From positions 32,234-96,233 of the forward strand of contig JAJRPF010000026.1 in assembly GCA_024280885.1 (NCBI GenBank): DNA of 64,000 nt, written 5' to 3'. Position 1 is the first letter of the stretch. Each line of letters starts with the position of its first letter. The position numbers and the translations under genes were made by a program. This document shows positions 1-10,195 of this stretch, piece after piece. Under the pieces are notes generated by a model that was given only the letters and a program-made list of their open reading frames with translations, made no database searches and was not told the DNA's origin. The stretch is from Planctomycetota bacterium. Its GTDB lineage: Bacteria > Planctomycetota > JAJSAM01 > JAJVHW01.

Positions 1-1017
1 GATGTGGTGTTGCACCCGAACTTTCCTGCGAACGAATTGGAGGTCCGACGCCGGAGTCAGATCGCCGCCATCGCACAGGAACGAGTCGCGGGTTGGCCCA
101 TGCTCAACCGCGTCTTGCCGCTCTTGCTCTTCGGGAGCGGACATCCCCACAGCGTCCCCTCCACGGGCACCGGAAACCCCGACGTCGTGGCCCGACTGTC
201 TCAGGCTGATCTCCGGGCATTCCACGCCCGCTGGTTCCGTCCTGCGAACACGACCCTCGTCGTCACAGGCGACGTCGCCCTCGCCGATCTATTGCCGCTT
301 GTCGAGGAGGGCTTCGGAGAGTGGGGCGGCGCCGCCACCGAGAGGGCTGAGATCGCGACGGGACCGATCGCCACGAGTACCCGTGTGATCCTCCTCGACC
401 GTCCGGGCGCGCCGCAGTCAATCGTCGTCGCTGCCCAACTTGCACCGCCACGTGGTGGGGCGGACGAGCTCCCGTTCCTCGTGCTGAACGGAGTTCTTGG
501 CGGCGGGTTCGTCTCGCGACTGAACATGAACTTGCGCGCAGACAAGCACTGGTCGTACGGCGCACGATCCATGCTCTTCGACATGGACGGGCAGCGCATT
601 CTATCCGCCGGAGCGTCGGTGCAGACCGACAAGACTGCGGAGTCGCTACTTGAGATCCACAGGGAGATGCTTGCCATCGCGGGAGAGAGACCGCCGACGG
701 CGGCGGAGATCGCAACCGCGAAGTCCACACTCACACTGACGCTTCCCGGGCGATGGGAGACGACCGGCGCCGTCGCGAATTCGGTGGTCGACATCGTCAC
801 GTTCGGGCTCGCCGACACGTACTTCGACGGGTATGCGGAGCGGGTGCTCGCCGTCTCCGAAGCCGATCTCGTCAACGCCGCGAAGGCAATCCACCCGGAG
901 GGTCTCGTCTACGTGGTCATCGGTGACCTGAGCGTCGTGGAGGAGAGCGTACGCGCGCTCGAACTCGGCGATGCGGCAATCATCGACACGAACGGGGCTC
1001 CGGTCGGATCGCGCTGA
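1..1017 (+). CDS. M16 family zinc peptidase (insulinase-like), C-terminal part; 5' end outside the window
   Basis: The reading frame is open from the first base, so the gene starts upstream of the window. The visible 338 residues hold the end of the first M16 domain and the whole C-terminal M16 domain. The stretch LFGSGHPHSVPSTGT followed by LRAFHARWFRPANTTLVVTG is typical of the strand and helix pattern before the second domain, and LNMNLRADKHWSYGARS matches the family's conserved Arg-x-x-x-x-Tyr-Gly region. The zinc-binding HxxEH motif would lie upstream and cannot be checked, so this could be an active peptidase or an inactive subunit like mitochondrial processing peptidase alpha. It ends convergent with the AsmA-like gene at 1105. 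Confidence 0.85.
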   Translation, partial: DVVLHPNFPANELEVRRRSQIAAIAQERVAGWPMLNRVLPLLLFGSGHPHSVPSTGTGNPDVVARLSQADLRAFHARWFRPANTTLVVTGDVALADLLPLVEEGFGEWGGAATERAEIATGPIATSTRVILLDRPGAPQSIVVAAQLAPPRGGADELPFLVLNGVLGGGFVSRLNMNLRADKHWSYGARSMLFDMDGQRILSAGASVQTDKTAESLLEIHREMLAIAGERPPTAAEIATAKSTLTLTLPGRWETTGAVANSVVDIVTFGLADTYFDGYAERVLAVSEADLVNAAKAIHPEGLVYVVIGDLSVVEESVRALELGDAAIIDTNGAPVGSR

Positions 1018-1104
1018 CGGATCCGTAGTTCTTGAATGACCGTCGTTGTGGTCCACCGGGACGTAGTGGCCGCATCTTCACCGGGACCCGCGGCGCGCTC
1101 TTCG

Positions 1105-2517
1105 CTACTCGTCGTCCCCGTTCGGCGTCCGGTCATCCGCCGGAACGAGTCTGTGCACTCTGCGGTCCCAGACGGAATCGGCAAGTTTCCGCTCGAAGTA
1201 AGAGACACGCTCGGGTTCCAACTCGCGGGCCACTTCCAGCCGTCGCTCCATGAAGAGCCGTCGAAACTCCAGCTGACGTTCGGCCCACTCGGCCCACATC
1301 TCGCGGCGTTCCTCCTGATCGCCATCGCCGTCGCTGTCGGACCCCGTGAAGATCCCGGACAGGCCGTTCCAGATGCCTAGACCGAGCTTCTTCAGCGACA
1401 ACTCGGTCACGGCATCACTCACACCGCCGACGGTATGCGTGACCACGCCGGACGTACGATCCCAGAGAGACTCGCCCAACCAACGCCCGCCCGAGAACAG
1501 TCCTGAGCCGGAGTCCACAACGCGCAGATAGCTGAGGCGGAACGCCCGAAACACGGGGCTGCCCATGTCGAAGACGGGCGCATCCAGCGGGCCGCCGAAG
1601 CGCAGTTCCAGATTGGTACGCGCCCCCTCGACGTCGATCGCGATGACGCCACTCTCGATCGTGTCGCCGCGGGCGATGGCCGTCGCAGAGGCGTGCATGA
1701 CGTTGCCGCCGAGGATGCTCCCCGCCGATGGCGTCACCCACTGAGGAATGGCCCGGATATCGACTCCCGTCACTGCCGCGTGCAACTCGAGGTACGTGCC
1801 GTCGTCTTCCTCACCGCGCCAAAATCCGGCTGCAATGAGCGCGGGTGCCTCGCGCTCGCCCACAGCGCCGAGCAGTTGCACATCCATCAATTCCGCGCCG
1901 ATGTCTGCCCCGACCACGAGCACTCGCAACGCCCGAATAGCGGCCTGGTGAATCTCCAACTCCACAGGGTTGGCCGGTTCCGTCACCGTGTCGTGTACGA
2001 CGATCTGCGCCCCATTGGCAACGAAGTCCAGATAGATCCTGTTTGAGCTTGTGACCGCCGCATCCGGTTCCGGTTCTGGGGCAGTCTCAGTCGAGGTCTC
2101 CGGCCCGCCGATCCGGGCCAGATTGACTCGCCCGCCTTCCTCCACACGGATGTCTCCTGTGAGACCTCGGAGGATGATCGTGATCGTGCCGCCCTCGCCG
2201 AAGAGCACTTCGTAGACATCGAGTCGGGCGTCGGCTTCGCGAATACTCGCGAGATGCTCGCCATCCACCTGCGCCTCGATCCCCGTCAGCCAGACGCGCC
2301 CTTCCAGCAGGTCGATGTCGATCTCGTCGATCGTCAAATCCAGGTTCAATTCCTCTGTCAGCAAGTCGGTCAGCCACACATCGACACCCGTCGGGAGCAT
2401 GACCCGGGCGCAGAGCGCGGCGACCAGAAGCCACCACGCCGCGAAGAGCGGCCACCGCAGCCACAGCGGCAGGCGCTTCTTCTTGGCAGGGCGGGGGGAA
2501 ATGGGCTCGGTGGTCAT
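1105..2517 (-). CDS. AsmA-like single-pass membrane protein
   Basis: About 470 residues. A basic, proline-containing N-terminus (PRPAKKKRLPLWLRW) is followed by one strong membrane segment (WPLFAAWWLLVAALCARVML), then a long beta-rich region with alternating hydrophobic residues such as LTIDEIDIDLLEGRVWLTGI and GGTITIILRGLTGDIRV. That is the layout of AsmA/DUF748 proteins, which span the periplasm and help lipid or outer-membrane assembly. The C-terminal third has an amphipathic helix region (MWAEWAERQLEFRRLFMERR). I chose the ATG at 2517. An in-frame TTG at 2595 would overlap the upstream phosphatase gene's stop by 4 bases and could instead be a coupled start. The exact substrate is unknown. 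Confidence 0.6.
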   Translation of the reverse strand: MTTEPISPRPAKKKRLPLWLRWPLFAAWWLLVAALCARVMLPTGVDVWLTDLLTEELNLDLTIDEIDIDLLEGRVWLTGIEAQVDGEHLASIREADARLDVYEVLFGEGGTITIILRGLTGDIRVEEGGRVNLARIGGPETSTETAPEPEPDAAVTSSNRIYLDFVANGAQIVVHDTVTEPANPVELEIHQAAIRALRVLVVGADIGAELMDVQLLGAVGEREAPALIAAGFWRGEEDDGTYLELHAAVTGVDIRAIPQWVTPSAGSILGGNVMHASATAIARGDTIESGVIAIDVEGARTNLELRFGGPLDAPVFDMGSPVFRAFRLSYLRVVDSGSGLFSGGRWLGESLWDRTSGVVTHTVGGVSDAVTELSLKKLGLGIWNGLSGIFTGSDSDGDGDQEERREMWAEWAERQLEFRRLFMERRLEVARELEPERVSYFERKLADSVWDRRVHRLVPADDRTPNGDDE

Positions 2518-2591
2518 GCGGGCCGAGTCTCGCACCCGACCGACCGACACCGAATATTCGCGCCTGCGCTCCTGCCACTCGCGCTCAGTCG

Positions 2592-3980
2592 TCAATCGTC
2601 AGCGTCGAGTTCCAGGGATGCGTGGATCCGCGCGGGCTCCCCAGGGCGTGCGCGCAACGTGATCAGCGCGAAGTTCCGACGGTTCGTGAACTCCGGCTCC
2701 TCGTGATCGAACCGAAACGTGTCGCCTGCGGCGTGCACACCGCGCAGCACAAGTTCCCGCAGGCCAAAGAACGCCAGTGCGCCCGGAGTCCCGTTCGTGA
2801 TGGGGCTCGTGATGATCTGTCGGCAGAGCGGGCGCCAAGCGACGCCCACCTTCTCTTCGATCAGCGTCCGCCCACCGACGTGTACATCGCCACCGACCAC
2901 GAGGAGTTCGCGATCGGGAGCGGCACGCAGCCAGCGCCGGATCTCCGTCAGCAACTCGATCTGTTCGGTGCGGTGGTCGGGGTGGGTCCAGTGATCGCGC
3001 AGGTCGCTGATCGCGAATCCGCCGGCGCTCGCAACAGCGCCGTTCACGTAGCAGAGCGGGACAGAGGTCACGAGGATGAGGGCGCGCGCATTGGCAAGCG
3101 CCCCGCTCCGCATCTCCTGCCGTAACCACGACCACTGCGGCGTGCCCAGGTAGGGCCGCTCCGGCGTGTGCGCGAACGAGCGGCCCGTGCGTTGATCGAG
3201 GAAGAGCACACCGAAGTCACCATACGCATGCGCGTGTGCTTCGTGAGGAGCCGCGAGGTCGCCGTCGCCCCAGAGAGCGCGCTGGAACTGCTGGAAGACG
3301 CGACGCGCAACGCGCCCGACGAAGAAGGCGTCGGAAGTCGGGTCGCGGTCCTCGGCGAACCCGCCCCAGCTATTGCGAATCTCATGATCGTCCCAGATCA
3401 TCAGGTTCGACGCATGTGCCAGCACCTTGCGCGTTGCGGGGTAGTTCCAGACGTTGGCGTAGAGATCCTCGAATGCGCGGCGCGTGCGTCGCCGAACCAG
3501 AGCTGTCTGGCCGTTGGCGCGCACGTCGACGAGCGCAGCTTCGAACGCCGTGTCGGCGTAGATTTGATCGCCGACGTGCAAGACCGTGTTGACGGTTCCC
3601 GGTCGGACCCATTTCTGCCAGAGCCGTTCCCACAGCCGTGCATCGCCCTGGCGCACAGTGAAGTTGCAACTCACCGCCGCCACGCGCAGCCGCGTCGGCG
3701 CCAAAGCCTTCGTGACGACGCGTCCACGACGCCCGATGGCGGCCACGCCGTCGACCAACACGCGCAGCGCGTACGTCGTATCGGGCACCAGTCCCGCAAA
3801 GACGAGTACGACGACATCTCCAGTCTTCGCGGCCGTTGCATCCGACGAGACGGCGGCTCCGCCACCGGAGGGCGTGAGCTCGACCGTCACGACTGAAGCC
3901 CGCCGCGGCTGAACGACGACTCGTGTTGCCGTCGCGGTGACCTCGCCCACGATCGGTCCGACTCTCACTGTGTCCGCCAT
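2592..3980 (-). CDS. PhoD-like metallophosphatase
   Basis: 462 residues. The first ~110 residues form an Ig/fibronectin-like domain (MADTVRVGPIVGEVTATATR), the usual N-terminal domain of PhoD-type phosphatases. The catalytic domain carries HVGDQIYAD, WDDHEIRNSWGG, LDQRTGR and the C-terminal GGDVHVGG, the metal-binding blocks of the family. No signal peptide or Tat motif is visible, which is unusual because most PhoD enzymes are exported through Tat, so this one may be cytoplasmic or use another route. The ATG at 3980 is supported by a strong GGAGGTG ribosome site. Its stop is next to the AsmA-like gene, so the two are probably co-transcribed. A phosphodiesterase or phosphomonoesterase is likely; the substrate is unknown. 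Confidence 0.8.
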   Translation of the reverse strand: MADTVRVGPIVGEVTATATRVVVQPRRASVVTVELTPSGGGAAVSSDATAAKTGDVVVLVFAGLVPDTTYALRVLVDGVAAIGRRGRVVTKALAPTRLRVAAVSCNFTVRQGDARLWERLWQKWVRPGTVNTVLHVGDQIYADTAFEAALVDVRANGQTALVRRRTRRAFEDLYANVWNYPATRKVLAHASNLMIWDDHEIRNSWGGFAEDRDPTSDAFFVGRVARRVFQQFQRALWGDGDLAAPHEAHAHAYGDFGVLFLDQRTGRSFAHTPERPYLGTPQWSWLRQEMRSGALANARALILVTSVPLCYVNGAVASAGGFAISDLRDHWTHPDHRTEQIELLTEIRRWLRAAPDRELLVVGGDVHVGGRTLIEEKVGVAWRPLCRQIITSPITNGTPGALAFFGLRELVLRGVHAAGDTFRFDHEEPEFTNRRNFALITLRARPGEPARIHASLELDADD

Positions 3981-3985
3981 CGCAG

Positions 3986-3992
3986 CACCTCC
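3986..3992 (-). promoter_or_regulatory. Shine-Dalgarno GGAGGTG fixing the phosphatase start
   Basis: On the minus strand GGAGGTG lies 5 nt before the ATG at 3980. It argues against a longer N-terminus, for which the frame is open upstream to about 4271 but gives an Arg/Pro-rich translation without domain character. Confidence 0.6.
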
Positions 3993-4066
3993 GCCGAGAG
4001 GGTAAGGGTTCGCGCAGGAATAAGTTCGTGGGACCGAGGACGAGCGGGGCGGCGTTAGGCAAGGCG

Positions 4067-4204
4067 CTACCAGAGGAAGAGCTCGAGCACGCCGAAGACC
4101 ACGATCGCGAGTGTGATCACGGCGACAAGTCCGATGCCAATCGCATCCAGCACGCCGTACGGAGCGACCTTCTCGGGGCGGCGCGGTGGCGGAGGGGTGC
4201 TCAA
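4067..4204 (-). CDS. possible small tail-anchored membrane protein (45 aa)
   Basis: A short frame begins TTG at 4204, 17 nt after the stop of the Wzz-like gene. It encodes a Pro/Arg head (STPPPPRRPEKVAPYG) followed by one clean hydrophobic helix (VAVITLAIVVFGVLELFLW) ending at the stop. Basic Pro-rich head plus terminal transmembrane helix is a believable small membrane protein, and it fills an otherwise empty gap between two same-strand genes. There is no clear ribosome site before the TTG, so translation may depend on coupling to the upstream gene, or the frame may be chance. Function unknown. Confidence 0.4.
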   Translation of the reverse strand: MSTPPPPRRPEKVAPYGVLDAIGIGLVAVITLAIVVFGVLELFLW

Positions 4205-4221
4205 CGCGGTCCGTACACGCT

Positions 4222-5124
4222 TCAGCGAGTGGGATTGCTCGCGGTGTGAACGATCCGCGCGCGCGGCGCATCCAGGCGGACCAATTCCAGCTCCCGGACC
4301 TCGGCCTGGACCTCCCGTTCCTCGTCGTTCAGTCGTTCGATCTTCGCGCCAAGGGTCGTGATCGTCTGCACGAGACCCTGCAGTCCTGCGAGACGTTGAT
4401 CCACCTCGGCGATCTTGGCCGTCATCTTCTTCGCACGCGCACCCGGGACCTCGGACGGCGGCGAGTCCACGGATCCGATTTCGATCGCGTTCAGAATGGA
4501 GCCGAGGTCTTCGCGTAGTCCCACGAGACGATCCTGCTCCAGTTCGAGCGAGACCTCGCTGAAGCCTGATCTCTCGATCACCTGGCGCCGTTCAATCTCC
4601 GTCGCGCTGACCAGCCCGCGCAATCTCACGCTGCGCTCGCTGAAGTGGGCGCGCAAGCGTTCTAGACCGCGGTGGGAATCGTCGATCACCTCGTCGCGCA
4701 GCCAGCGCGCCAAGACGTTGGCGACCTTCGCGCGCAACTCCGCCGGCCCCGTAGAGACCGTGATCGTGATCCAGTGGACCGAGGGCTCGATCGAAATCGT
4801 CTCACGACCAGAGACCGCGGCGATCAGCGCATCGAGATCGACGCCGGGGAAGACATCGTCCGCAGTCGCGGCACGTCGCACGGCGAGTTCGAGCGTCTCC
4901 GGGAGACGCAATCGCTCCCGATATCGCGACATCCACATGCGCCCTTCGAGATTCTCAGGCGGGTCCATCTCGACAACGGCGACGGACGGCGTGATCGAGA
5001 TCCGCTCCGATGTACGCCGTCCGGAAGCACTATCCTGCGCGTGAACGTCCTGCGTGCGGACGCCGAGCGCGCAGAACACGACGATCCCCGCCACAAACAG
5101 CGTCGTTGCATGTGTAATCTTCAT
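4222..5124 (-). CDS. Wzz-like (chain-length determinant) secreted coiled-coil protein
   Basis: 300 residues from the ATG at 5124. A signal-type hydrophobic segment (TTLFVAGIVVFCALGV) is followed by a mature region. A repeated PSV-based pattern (ISITPSVAVVEMDPPENLEG, ISIEPSVHWITITVST) resembles the N-terminal domain of polysaccharide copolymerases, and residues ~140-290 are strongly helical and heptad-like. It ends VRLDAPRARIVHTASNPTR, similar to the end of the periplasmic domain of Wzz proteins, but the second transmembrane segment that Wzz needs is missing. It may be a periplasmic partner of polysaccharide export, or merely share the fold. No polysaccharide genes lie nearby. A longer start at 5169 is possible but would place a basic extension before the signal segment. 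Confidence 0.5.
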   Translation of the reverse strand: MKITHATTLFVAGIVVFCALGVRTQDVHAQDSASGRRTSERISITPSVAVVEMDPPENLEGRMWMSRYRERLRLPETLELAVRRAATADDVFPGVDLDALIAAVSGRETISIEPSVHWITITVSTGPAELRAKVANVLARWLRDEVIDDSHRGLERLRAHFSERSVRLRGLVSATEIERRQVIERSGFSEVSLELEQDRLVGLREDLGSILNAIEIGSVDSPPSEVPGARAKKMTAKIAEVDQRLAGLQGLVQTITTLGAKIERLNDEEREVQAEVRELELVRLDAPRARIVHTASNPTR

Positions 5125-5225
5125 GCGCCGAAGTGTACGGGAGTCCGAACGTCGATGCGCGGCCGCCACCGAGGAGAATCCACGCTGAATAGGTCACTCT
5201 TCTGCTTGGGTGTCATGAGGCGGGG

Positions 5226-5674
5226 CGAAACGGGTGGCGCGCCACCGCCGTGCTCACGGTCAGTGAAGGCGTTGGTGACTATCGCGCGCCGGGGATCTTG
5301 GACGGTCTCGGCGCGTACGCGAAAGACACAGACACGGTGCGCGTCCTCGCGAGCCACGAGTTGGGTTCGGACAAGGCGACGACATACACGCTTGCGAACG
5401 ATACGCGCATTCGCGGAGCCCGGGTCAGCTTCATCGATATCGACCGCCGTACGCGTCATCTTCGCGACGCGGGAGTGGCGTATCAACCCATCTACGATCG
5501 CAACGGCAAGTCCGTCACGAGTGGTGTGCAGATCAACGAGAAGATCTCCGCGACGGACTCGCACGCGGCCAACTCTACGTGTGGGTCGCCGAAACCGGCG
5601 CGGAGGACCGCGGCGATTTCAACGGTCAAGGGACGACGCTTTCCGGCACGTTCGCCCGCGTGAAGGCTAACGAC
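5226..5674 (+). pseudogene. remnant of a PhoX/DUF839-like secreted phosphatase gene
   Basis: Two frames carry consecutive pieces of one protein family. From 5250 the first frame reads VSEGVGDYRAPGILDGLGAY, then ASHELGSDKATTYTLANDTR and GARVSFIDIDRRTRHL, up to QINE at about 5540. From about 5556 a second frame reads RDGLARGQLYVWVAETG and then FNGQGTTLSGTF. In the intact family these blocks are separated by a few hundred residues, so an internal deletion with a frameshift joins them here. No signal peptide or start context survives upstream, and the downstream part runs into the opposite-strand CAP-domain gene. This is decayed sequence, not a working gene. Family naming is from memory of its HELG and LYVW blocks. 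Confidence 0.6.
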
Positions 5675-5697
5675 AAGCGGCGCCGCAACAGCAGCGG

Positions 5698-7416
5698 CTA
5701 CTTGCGACCGGTGCGCGTGGGAAAGCGCGCATCCCCAGTCGTGAACCACCACGATACCTCGAACGCTCCCTGGTCATCGCTCGCCCTGAACCGCGCGAGA
5801 TACCAGGTCTTCTCACGCAATGGCGAGTCGGCGACGAAGACCGCCTCGTTCGCATTGTAGTTCGGATGATACGGCTGCGACGGCTTGAAGAGTGTCCCGG
5901 AGACCGGCTTCGCGCCTTGCGCTGTCTCCAACGTGAGCGACACGTCGGCAAGCCGTGTTCCGGCAGCCGCGAAGTGCACGGCGACAGGGTAGCCGTGACT
6001 CTTCGCGTAGAAATTGGGGTTGGACGCCGGAGCCGGGCTCTCCGCCCTGACGTCGAGCGGAACGCCGGTCTGCCCCGGAGCCGGAACCAGAAGCGGCGTG
6101 CGTGCTGACCTGCGCGACATCGCCCCGCCCCAGAGCAATGAGCCGGCGGGGCCGCCCGCGAGACCCAGACCGTCGTCGCCGCGCCCCAGCAAGGAGCGGC
6201 GATGCAGCACGTTGCGTGAGATCGCCTCCGCAAGACGCAGAGGGTCGGACGTCTCCCACACACTGCTGCTCCGCCCCGCCTTCGCACCGGTGGGACTCGC
6301 GCCGGGCTTCTGCGCGTTCTGGTCATGGGCAGTGAAGCCATTGTGCTGCCAGTACTCATGATGCTCGGCGCAGGCCTCCGAGCGCGGACGGTCGAGAGCG
6401 TGTGGTGGCAGACCGACACTCGCGCGCCACTGGTTGACCCACGCCCACGCCAACACGTTCCGGCCCGGGCCCTCCGGATCGGGCATCCGCCGCAGCTCCA
6501 CCGCGACACCGTCGACATCTCGCTTGATCTGCACGCGGCAACGCCCTCCGAGCGCCCAGACGTACGGTGCTCGACCGATCTCCTGGAAGGCGCCGTCGTC
6601 GATGGCGATCAGGTCGGACGCGCCGCCGAATTCTCCGTCGCCGTCCACGTCGAGCAAGAGCACGGAGACGCCGCGAGCGCTGCCACTCCGTGCCGCCGCG
6701 GATGCCACCATCCATGCTCCACCGCGATCGAAGACCATCAAACGCCGCGGCCAGTTCTTCGATCCCAGTCGCAGCACTTCCCATCCCCCACGCGGGATCG
6801 TCTTCGAGAAGCGCGCGGGGTCCGACGTCGCGAGCTGCAGCGCGCCGTTCTTGCCAATGCGCGTCGGGTACTCGCCCCAGGACAGCTCGGAGCGCAGTTC
6901 GTCGGCGATCGGCAGGGCGGCCGCAGGTGGGAGCCGCGCAGGGTCCGTGAGCGTCGTCTCCTCGGTCGAGAGTGTCACGACCTGGCCGCGCTCCCAGCGC
7001 GCGAACACCTCGTCGATGTAGCGCGCGACAACTGTCGCGGACAGTCCGCGCCAATTGCTACGCGTTGCTTGGAGTTCGCGCAGAACGACCTCCGGTCCGG
7101 CGCGCGCTGCGGCTGCCAGCGCCGCGGCCCAGCCCGCGTGATTCTCGGGATCGGGCAGACTTCGCGCGAGTACCCCAAACGACGCAGGTGCGAGTTCCAC
7201 GATGGTCGCGACCGCCCGCTTCCGCGCGTCCGCATCGTCGGCGCTCAAATCAGCGACGGCCACGTCAATGCGTCGATTGAGCGCGGCGTCGGCCTCGTCC
7301 GCGTGGACGTCGACCGTGCACATCGCGGAGAGGCTAGTGAGCACGAACACGAGCCCCGCGAGCACGCGGCGCAGCGCCTTCTCTGTCAGCCACGTCGTCA
7401 AGACTCGCGAGTGCAC
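5698..7416 (-). CDS. secreted CAP-domain (SCP/PR1-like) protein
   Basis: 572 residues from a GTG start. The N-terminus is a signal peptide (VLAGLVFVLTSLSAMCTVDVHADE). Residues ~40-130 are helical and HEAT-like (DADARKRAVATIVELAPASF). A middle beta region includes VSVLLLDVDGDGEFGG, a single Ca-loop-like element. Residues ~330-400 look like a CAP domain: AWAWVNQWRASVGLPPHALD, then CAEHHEYWQHNG, with the His and Glu of that family. The C-terminus (TWYLARFRASDDQGAFEVSWWF) is a beta domain. CAP proteins are often secreted and lipid-binding or proteolytic, but the activity here is unknown. It is divergent from the ComB-like gene with a 196-bp spacer that should hold both promoters. Confidence 0.6.
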   Translation of the reverse strand: MHSRVLTTWLTEKALRRVLAGLVFVLTSLSAMCTVDVHADEADAALNRRIDVAVADLSADDADARKRAVATIVELAPASFGVLARSLPDPENHAGWAAALAAAARAGPEVVLRELQATRSNWRGLSATVVARYIDEVFARWERGQVVTLSTEETTLTDPARLPPAAALPIADELRSELSWGEYPTRIGKNGALQLATSDPARFSKTIPRGGWEVLRLGSKNWPRRLMVFDRGGAWMVASAAARSGSARGVSVLLLDVDGDGEFGGASDLIAIDDGAFQEIGRAPYVWALGGRCRVQIKRDVDGVAVELRRMPDPEGPGRNVLAWAWVNQWRASVGLPPHALDRPRSEACAEHHEYWQHNGFTAHDQNAQKPGASPTGAKAGRSSSVWETSDPLRLAEAISRNVLHRRSLLGRGDDGLGLAGGPAGSLLWGGAMSRRSARTPLLVPAPGQTGVPLDVRAESPAPASNPNFYAKSHGYPVAVHFAAAGTRLADVSLTLETAQGAKPVSGTLFKPSQPYHPNYNANEAVFVADSPLREKTWYLARFRASDDQGAFEVSWWFTTGDARFPTRTGRK

Positions 7417-7612
7417 ACGGCGAGTGTACGTGCCTCAAGTGAACCCGACCGGTCGAAATCCACGTACCGAGGAGCGGGCCCGCAGCCAACCTCGCGGCGT
7501 ACCGGGCGCCTACTCGCCGCCGGATCGATCGGCGCTTGCGGCGCGGCAGTCGGGAAAGGCACGATGCGTCACAACGCACGAGTGCGATCTTGAGTCAGCA
7601 TGGAGACCGCAG

Positions 7613-8329
7613 ATGGGGATCTACGATCAGGCGGACTTCGATATACGTCTTGGCTGGGGCGAGGAGGCGGTCAAGCGCCTCTCGCCAATCAGCGACGCGA
7701 CGGTGATCGTGGATGTGCTCTCGTTCTCGACCAGCGTCGATCTCGCCACGAGCCAGGGCGTGCTCGTCTACCCATGCGTCTGGCGCGACGCCGAATTGGG
7801 TGTCTTCGCGGAGAGCGTGGGCGCTGAGATTGCGGACGCACGCAATCCACGCGGGCACTCGCTCTCGCCGTCCACGCTCGAGAGCCTCCCGCCCGCGTAT
7901 CGCATGGTCCTCCCGTCACTGAACGGCTCTCATCTCACGATGTGCGCGAAGGCGCACTCGACCGTCATTGCCGGTTGCCTGCGTAACGCGACCGCGGTGT
8001 CGCGGAAAGCGGCGGGCGTCGGAACCACGATCGCGATCATCGCCTGCGGCGAGCGCTGGAAGGAGTCATTGACGCTGCGCCCGGCGCTGGAGGACCTCAT
8101 CGGTGCCGGAGCGATTGTGAGCGGATTGCGTGGCGCTCGATCGCCCGAGGCGAACGCCGCAGTCGCTGCGTTCGAGAGCGCGTCGAGCGATCTCGAGAAG
8201 GTGCTACGTCAGTGCGCGTCTGGACGCGAGAAGCTGGCGCATGACAAGGCACGGGATGTCGAACTCGCGGCGCAATACGACGTCAGCAGGAACGCTCCGA
8301 CCTTGACCGACAATGCGCTCAGGATCTGA
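7613..8329 (+). CDS. 2-phosphosulfolactate phosphatase family protein (ComB-like)
   Basis: 238 residues, the usual length of the ComB family. The N-terminal VIVDVLSFSTSVDLATSQG corresponds to the conserved DVLRASTT phosphatase block, and LPSLNGSHLT and VIAGCLRNATAVS are the next conserved blocks, which surround the Mg site. ComB removes phosphate from 2-phosphosulfolactate on the way to coenzyme M in archaea. In bacteria the family is widespread without coenzyme M and its role is usually unclear, so the enzymatic name is by family only. The ATG at 7613 is the start that places the conserved block at the usual distance. No other sulfolactate gene is nearby. Confidence 0.75.
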   Translation: MGIYDQADFDIRLGWGEEAVKRLSPISDATVIVDVLSFSTSVDLATSQGVLVYPCVWRDAELGVFAESVGAEIADARNPRGHSLSPSTLESLPPAYRMVLPSLNGSHLTMCAKAHSTVIAGCLRNATAVSRKAAGVGTTIAIIACGERWKESLTLRPALEDLIGAGAIVSGLRGARSPEANAAVAAFESASSDLEKVLRQCASGREKLAHDKARDVELAAQYDVSRNAPTLTDNALRI

Positions 8330-8497
8330 GCCAGGCCATCCGAACGACCAGCACGCGAGGAGGCTCCGCAATGCAGACACGCCGCTCGGCGGGGAGCCGA
8401 ACGGCGCGTTCCGTGCCGAATTCTTCATGCGGCCTGCTCGCTCGGCGCCGGTCGCAGCGCCAATGGCGGCCCAAGTAGTGGCTGCCGCAGCAGAGAG

Positions 8498-8881
8498 CTA
8501 CGAGGCGGCGACGCAGACCTTGTCGTAGCCCGCCGAGTCCAGCAGGTTCTCGACCTCGCCCGGATGCGAGAGGCGGAACTTCACGAACCAGCCCTTGCCG
8601 AACGGGTCCTTGCCGATGAGATCGAGGTTGTCGCCGATGTCCTCGTTGATCGCGATCACCTCGCCCGAGAGCGGTGCGTAGATGTCAGAGACAGCCTTCA
8701 CCGACTCGACCTCGGCATAGGGCTGGCCCTGCTCGAGGAGATCCGTGATCTCGGGGAGATCGACGAAGACGAGATCGGAGAGTTGCTTCACCGCGAAGTC
8801 CGAGATTCCGGTCGTCGCGATGTCCTTCTCGATCAGGACCCATTCGTGGGACTTGCTGAACAAAATGCCTTCGGGACGCAT
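8498..8881 (-). CDS. gcvH: glycine cleavage system H protein
   Basis: 127 residues, normal length. It carries the lipoyl arm of the glycine cleavage complex, moving the aminomethyl group from P protein to T protein. The lipoylation site is Lys62 in EVESVKAVSDIYAP, and HEWV near the N-terminus and GWFVKF near the end are conserved. The ATG at 8881 is preceded by a clear GGAGGAAG ribosome site. It lies downstream of gcvT on the same strand, 165 bp away, so the pair is probably one transcript. The decarboxylase genes gcvPA/gcvPB are not in the window. Confidence 0.95.
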   Translation of the reverse strand: MRPEGILFSKSHEWVLIEKDIATTGISDFAVKQLSDLVFVDLPEITDLLEQGQPYAEVESVKAVSDIYAPLSGEVIAINEDIGDNLDLIGKDPFGKGWFVKFRLSHPGEVENLLDSAGYDKVCVAAS

Positions 8882-9004
8882 GGCTTCCTCCGACGTGCCG
8901 GGCCCTCGGCCTCGGCGGGAACTGTCTGGTCGATCTCGCTGGATCGACGTGCTCTCCGGATCGATGTGAGAGTGTACGTGCCGCCCGAGGGCGGTCTGCA
9001 AGTT

Positions 9005-9046
9005 CTACGACTTCACTCCTTCGACGTCACCGCTACGACTTCACTC

Positions 9047-9048
<2 letters not shown>
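9005..9048. repeat. 16-bp direct repeat at the gcvT 3' end
   Basis: CTACGACTTCACTCCT occurs at 9005-9020 and 9033-9048, and a partial third copy starts at 9047. The second copy overlaps the gcvT stop codon, so the repeat looks like a small duplication of the gene's last codons into the gcvT-gcvH spacer. Confidence 0.7.
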
Positions 9049-10195
<1,147 letters not shown>

